64,000 nucleotides of DNA from Circinella umbellata (taxonomy: Eukaryota; Mucoromycota; Mucoromycetes; Mucorales; Lichtheimiaceae), in NCBI GenBank assembly GCA_025093555.1, contig JAIWNF010000005.1, positions 682,001 to 746,000 of the forward strand. Direction: 5' to 3'. Within the stretch, counting starts at the first letter, position 1. Each line of letters begins with the position of its first letter. Position numbers and translations under genes: made by a program. Under the pieces are notes generated by a model that did not search any database, had not been told where the DNA came from, and saw nothing but the letters and a program-made list of their open reading frames with translations. Below are positions 61,401-64,000 of this stretch, piece after piece.

Positions 61401-64000
61401 ATATCTTGAATATTGAAAGGAGCGGACCTAGCCAGAAAGAAAATAAACCTCTCTTTTAGTCTTTCCTGTCCCATTAAAATTATTTAGTTTATTTTACCAT
61501 GTATTATTAATCCCGGGAAGTTTGATAGATAATTGTTTTTCCGCATTCTTTCGTAAATTATACAACGGGATACGTTGGTCGGATCCAAGTTCATGATCTA
61601 CCCGAGATTCTGGTTCACGATACCGCACATCATCACTCATCTGGTTGCTCAGAATGAATCGTGGTGTAAACGTAATGACCTTTGTAAGTTTGTACTATTA
61701 TATCACGTCGTTTTAGTTAACATTTGCTTTATAACTTGCGAGTTATACAGTTGACATAAACAATTCTTTCTTTTATATCTAACCTTTCCTTGACCTTCTT
61801 GAACACTGATACCCAAATGTACTTCTTCAGAACCATTCATTTTGGGCAATGCTACATCTTGAGCACTACCAACAGCTTCAAAACTCAAAGGCTAAATGGG
61901 AGAAAAAGAAAAAAAATCAGTTAACTATACATCATTAAGGAATATATTCACATCCAAAAAAAAAAGTACTTCGCTCCAGTCTGATCCAGAAACTTGGATA
62001 TATGATCTATTACTGTTTTCCAATTTTGGATATGAAAACATGAACGGTTCAGACTATAAACAGCGTCGTATAGAAAAACAAATATTAAGTCAACAAACAC
62101 GAAAAAATAAAAACTATTTCAATATAATGGTTTTTGAATGAGTCAATATTTTTGCTTTTACCTTATTAAGCATTTTCCAAACACTAACTCCCTGTGATCC
62201 AGAAAACATAGAGTTTTGCCATGCTTGTTTTGGTCTGAAAGAAATAGCACAACCTGATTTATTGATCATTACATAAGGACAGTAAATCACATATTTACGC
62301 GCTCCTCCGGAATCCGGTATATCTCTAAAATATTACAAGAAATTGTTATAAATCAAAGGCAATCTTTCCTATGTAGTCTAACTTCCTTACAGCAAAGCGT
62401 TCAATTACTACATACATGGTATTAATTCTGAGCGTCAGCCGCACATTATCCTTGTTTGTAAGTTGTAATGTATCGTCAACATTAAGATCTTCAGTGCCTC
62501 TAGTACTAATGATAGCAAATTCGCTACTGCTATAGTCTGTCATAGTAACCAACAAATGTTAATCATCTTGGTCTAAACTTATATATTTTATAATATATAT
62601 CCGAGAATTATTAAGCGGCTTACCAGTATCAGGCATATGTATATTAATTAATAGCAAATGTCCATTCTCAATAACATGGAGTGGGGTGGTTCCACCTTTT
62701 CGTAAGAAGGAACTAAAATCTTGCCCAGATGTCTTATCAATAATTCTAAAGTTAAAATCATACGGTAATAAGTTTTCAACTTCAATAGGGGCGCTTAACC
62801 GAATCTTCATATTAGGATATTGTCTAAAAATATTTTACAGAAAAAAGAAAAATTAATCATCATCCTGATCTGTTTCATGTGCTTTTTTTATTGCTGCTGT
62901 TATACTTACCCATAATAGACATCTTTTTTCACAAGACGAGCATGTATTTGAAAAATAAATGGTGGCATATCGCCATCACGAGCCTTGCATTTAATTGTCT
63001 TGGGAGGTGGATTTGTAGTATTTGTAAATGATTTCCAATGAAGAGCATGATCAATCCAAGTATATCCAAACCCAGCTAAAAAATATAATAAACATTAATA
63101 AAAACGAAAAGTATATACTTTGGTAACATTTCCCTGGTTATACTAACCATCAGGTCGAATACAAAAGCGATTATGGTAAGCCTTTTCGATTGGTAACGGA
63201 TAATCTTCACCAGGTGCTATATATATATTACATAATGAGCGAGCCTGAAATAATAGTAAGAAAAGTAAATTTTCCAAAGAAGTAAAAAACAAAACTATAT
63301 ATTTACAAATCTTTTTGATAGGTCCATCCAACTGCTGACCTGAATCATCTAAAAGTCCAACCTCAATTGGTAATAATGTTCGGTTTTCGATCACCATAGC
63401 AGATCGAATAGTGACCAGTTTAGAATTATTGACGAGTTTAACATCAAATACGATACGGTGCTGCACATCATTAATTCTTGGTCGTAAACTAAAGGTATGC
63501 TCGCCTTGAATATCTACAGGTACATTACGAAGTGTTTCCCACAATGCACCATCAAGTTGAACACTAAGCATATTATTGGTCGATGTAGTTGTCTAACAAA
63601 AGCGTATATATTGTCTATAAGTGAATGATTTTCACCCCACTTTTTTTTTAGCGCTGTTAGAGTTTGTAGAAAAATAGCTTACCTCACGACGCTCTCGCCA
63701 ATCTTCAAACCACCACGGCATTTCCGCACCATCTTCAAGAGTCTTGACGACCATCTTTTCAGGACTTTCTCGATTCCATACATGAAGACGATATCCAGTG
63801 CAGTTGCGTAATTTATAAGGGGCTACTGTACCACGCTCACCATTATAAGCTGCTTCTTTTTGTTTGTCCCAAAGTTGAAGTGTTGCTGTCGCACTTTCCA
63901 AGAAGGTATGTGTAACATTGACATTCATGGTTCGACTTGATATTAATTTGATATACATTGGATCTTGTGTTGTTTTACGGTCCAATTTCAATTCAAAACC
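58414..64000 (-). CDS. VPS13: VPS13, C-terminal part (truncated by window end)
   Basis: About 18 minus-strand exons can be chained. The gene enters from beyond 64000 and stops at 58414, so the N-terminal chorein and lipid-channel part is absent here. Visible in order are VAB (Vps13 adaptor-binding) modules with ENRTLLPIEVGL- and SREATDEWPYRIVNQT-type repeats, the region with DSHGVLYFKYFSVLLQEM and VDSEFIFAIIDFVDLD, then the C-terminal ATG2-like helices (SGFLRKSVFGVTDSFSKFTA) and a PH-like end (WFFKRIEEAVIKYN). Vps13 transfers lipid at organelle contact sites. Introns are short. The junction after HVKDD was solved by an acceptor at about 60474 that restores SHGVLYF; nearer AGs give stops. Near 63240-63310 the frame stays open through intron-like DNA and no phase-consistent strong donor was found, so that junction is uncertain. 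Confidence 0.92.

Overview
The window is nuclear DNA of a filamentous fungus. The gene set (Num1/ApsA, Npr3, Rax1, Adp1, DUF3712, Vps13) is fungal. Genes carry many short GT-AG introns (about 50-190 nt), exons are moderately AT-rich, intergenic DNA is very AT-rich, and C/T-rich tracts lie just upstream of start codons. This style fits Mucoromycota (Mucorales-like), but the species cannot be named from sequence alone. I joined exons by reading frame and splice-site phase, so most of the coding models are spliced.

Layout. 1-720 holds a decayed coding remnant. 4018-9238 (+) is a 1,524-residue Num1/ApsA-type cortical anchor, convergent with NPR3 (9564-12131, -). A broken alpha/beta-hydrolase copy lies at 13.7-14.1 kb. 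Then come a ten-exon aldo-keto reductase (15570-17264, +), a Rax1-like RGS membrane protein (18510-20123, +), a 1.7-kb terminal-inverted-repeat element (20982-22716), a serine racemase/threonine dehydratase-type PLP enzyme (22814-23908, +), a Nudix hydrolase with a glutamine-rich tail (24735-25778, +) and an ADP1-type ABC transporter (25907-30048, -). After a gap with exon-like fragments come a TBC Rab-GAP (32804-35251, +), an amidase (35559-37768, -) and ribosomal protein L4 (38476-39967, +).

40-51.9 kb is a 12-kb gene-poor accessory region. It contains broken coding fragments, several transposon-end-like sequences, a GC-rich island, and a complete-looking 525-bp TA-flanked inverted-repeat element (45644-46168) whose long arms are arrays of a short motif. 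The last block is a large DUF3712 membrane protein (51916-57112, +), a haloacid-dehalogenase-type hydrolase (57479-58186, -) and the 3' part of VPS13 (58414 to the window edge, -).

The genes are an ordinary eukaryotic mixture with no sign of a cluster or shared pathway. Several act on membranes or vacuole/TORC1 biology (NPR3, TBC, DUF3712, VPS13), but nothing in the sequence shows co-regulation. The most unusual content is in the accessory DNA: the array-armed MITE, the 1.7-kb inverted-repeat element, the related transposon ends around 40.5-48 kb, and exon-like fragments with intact splice sites but no complete gene.
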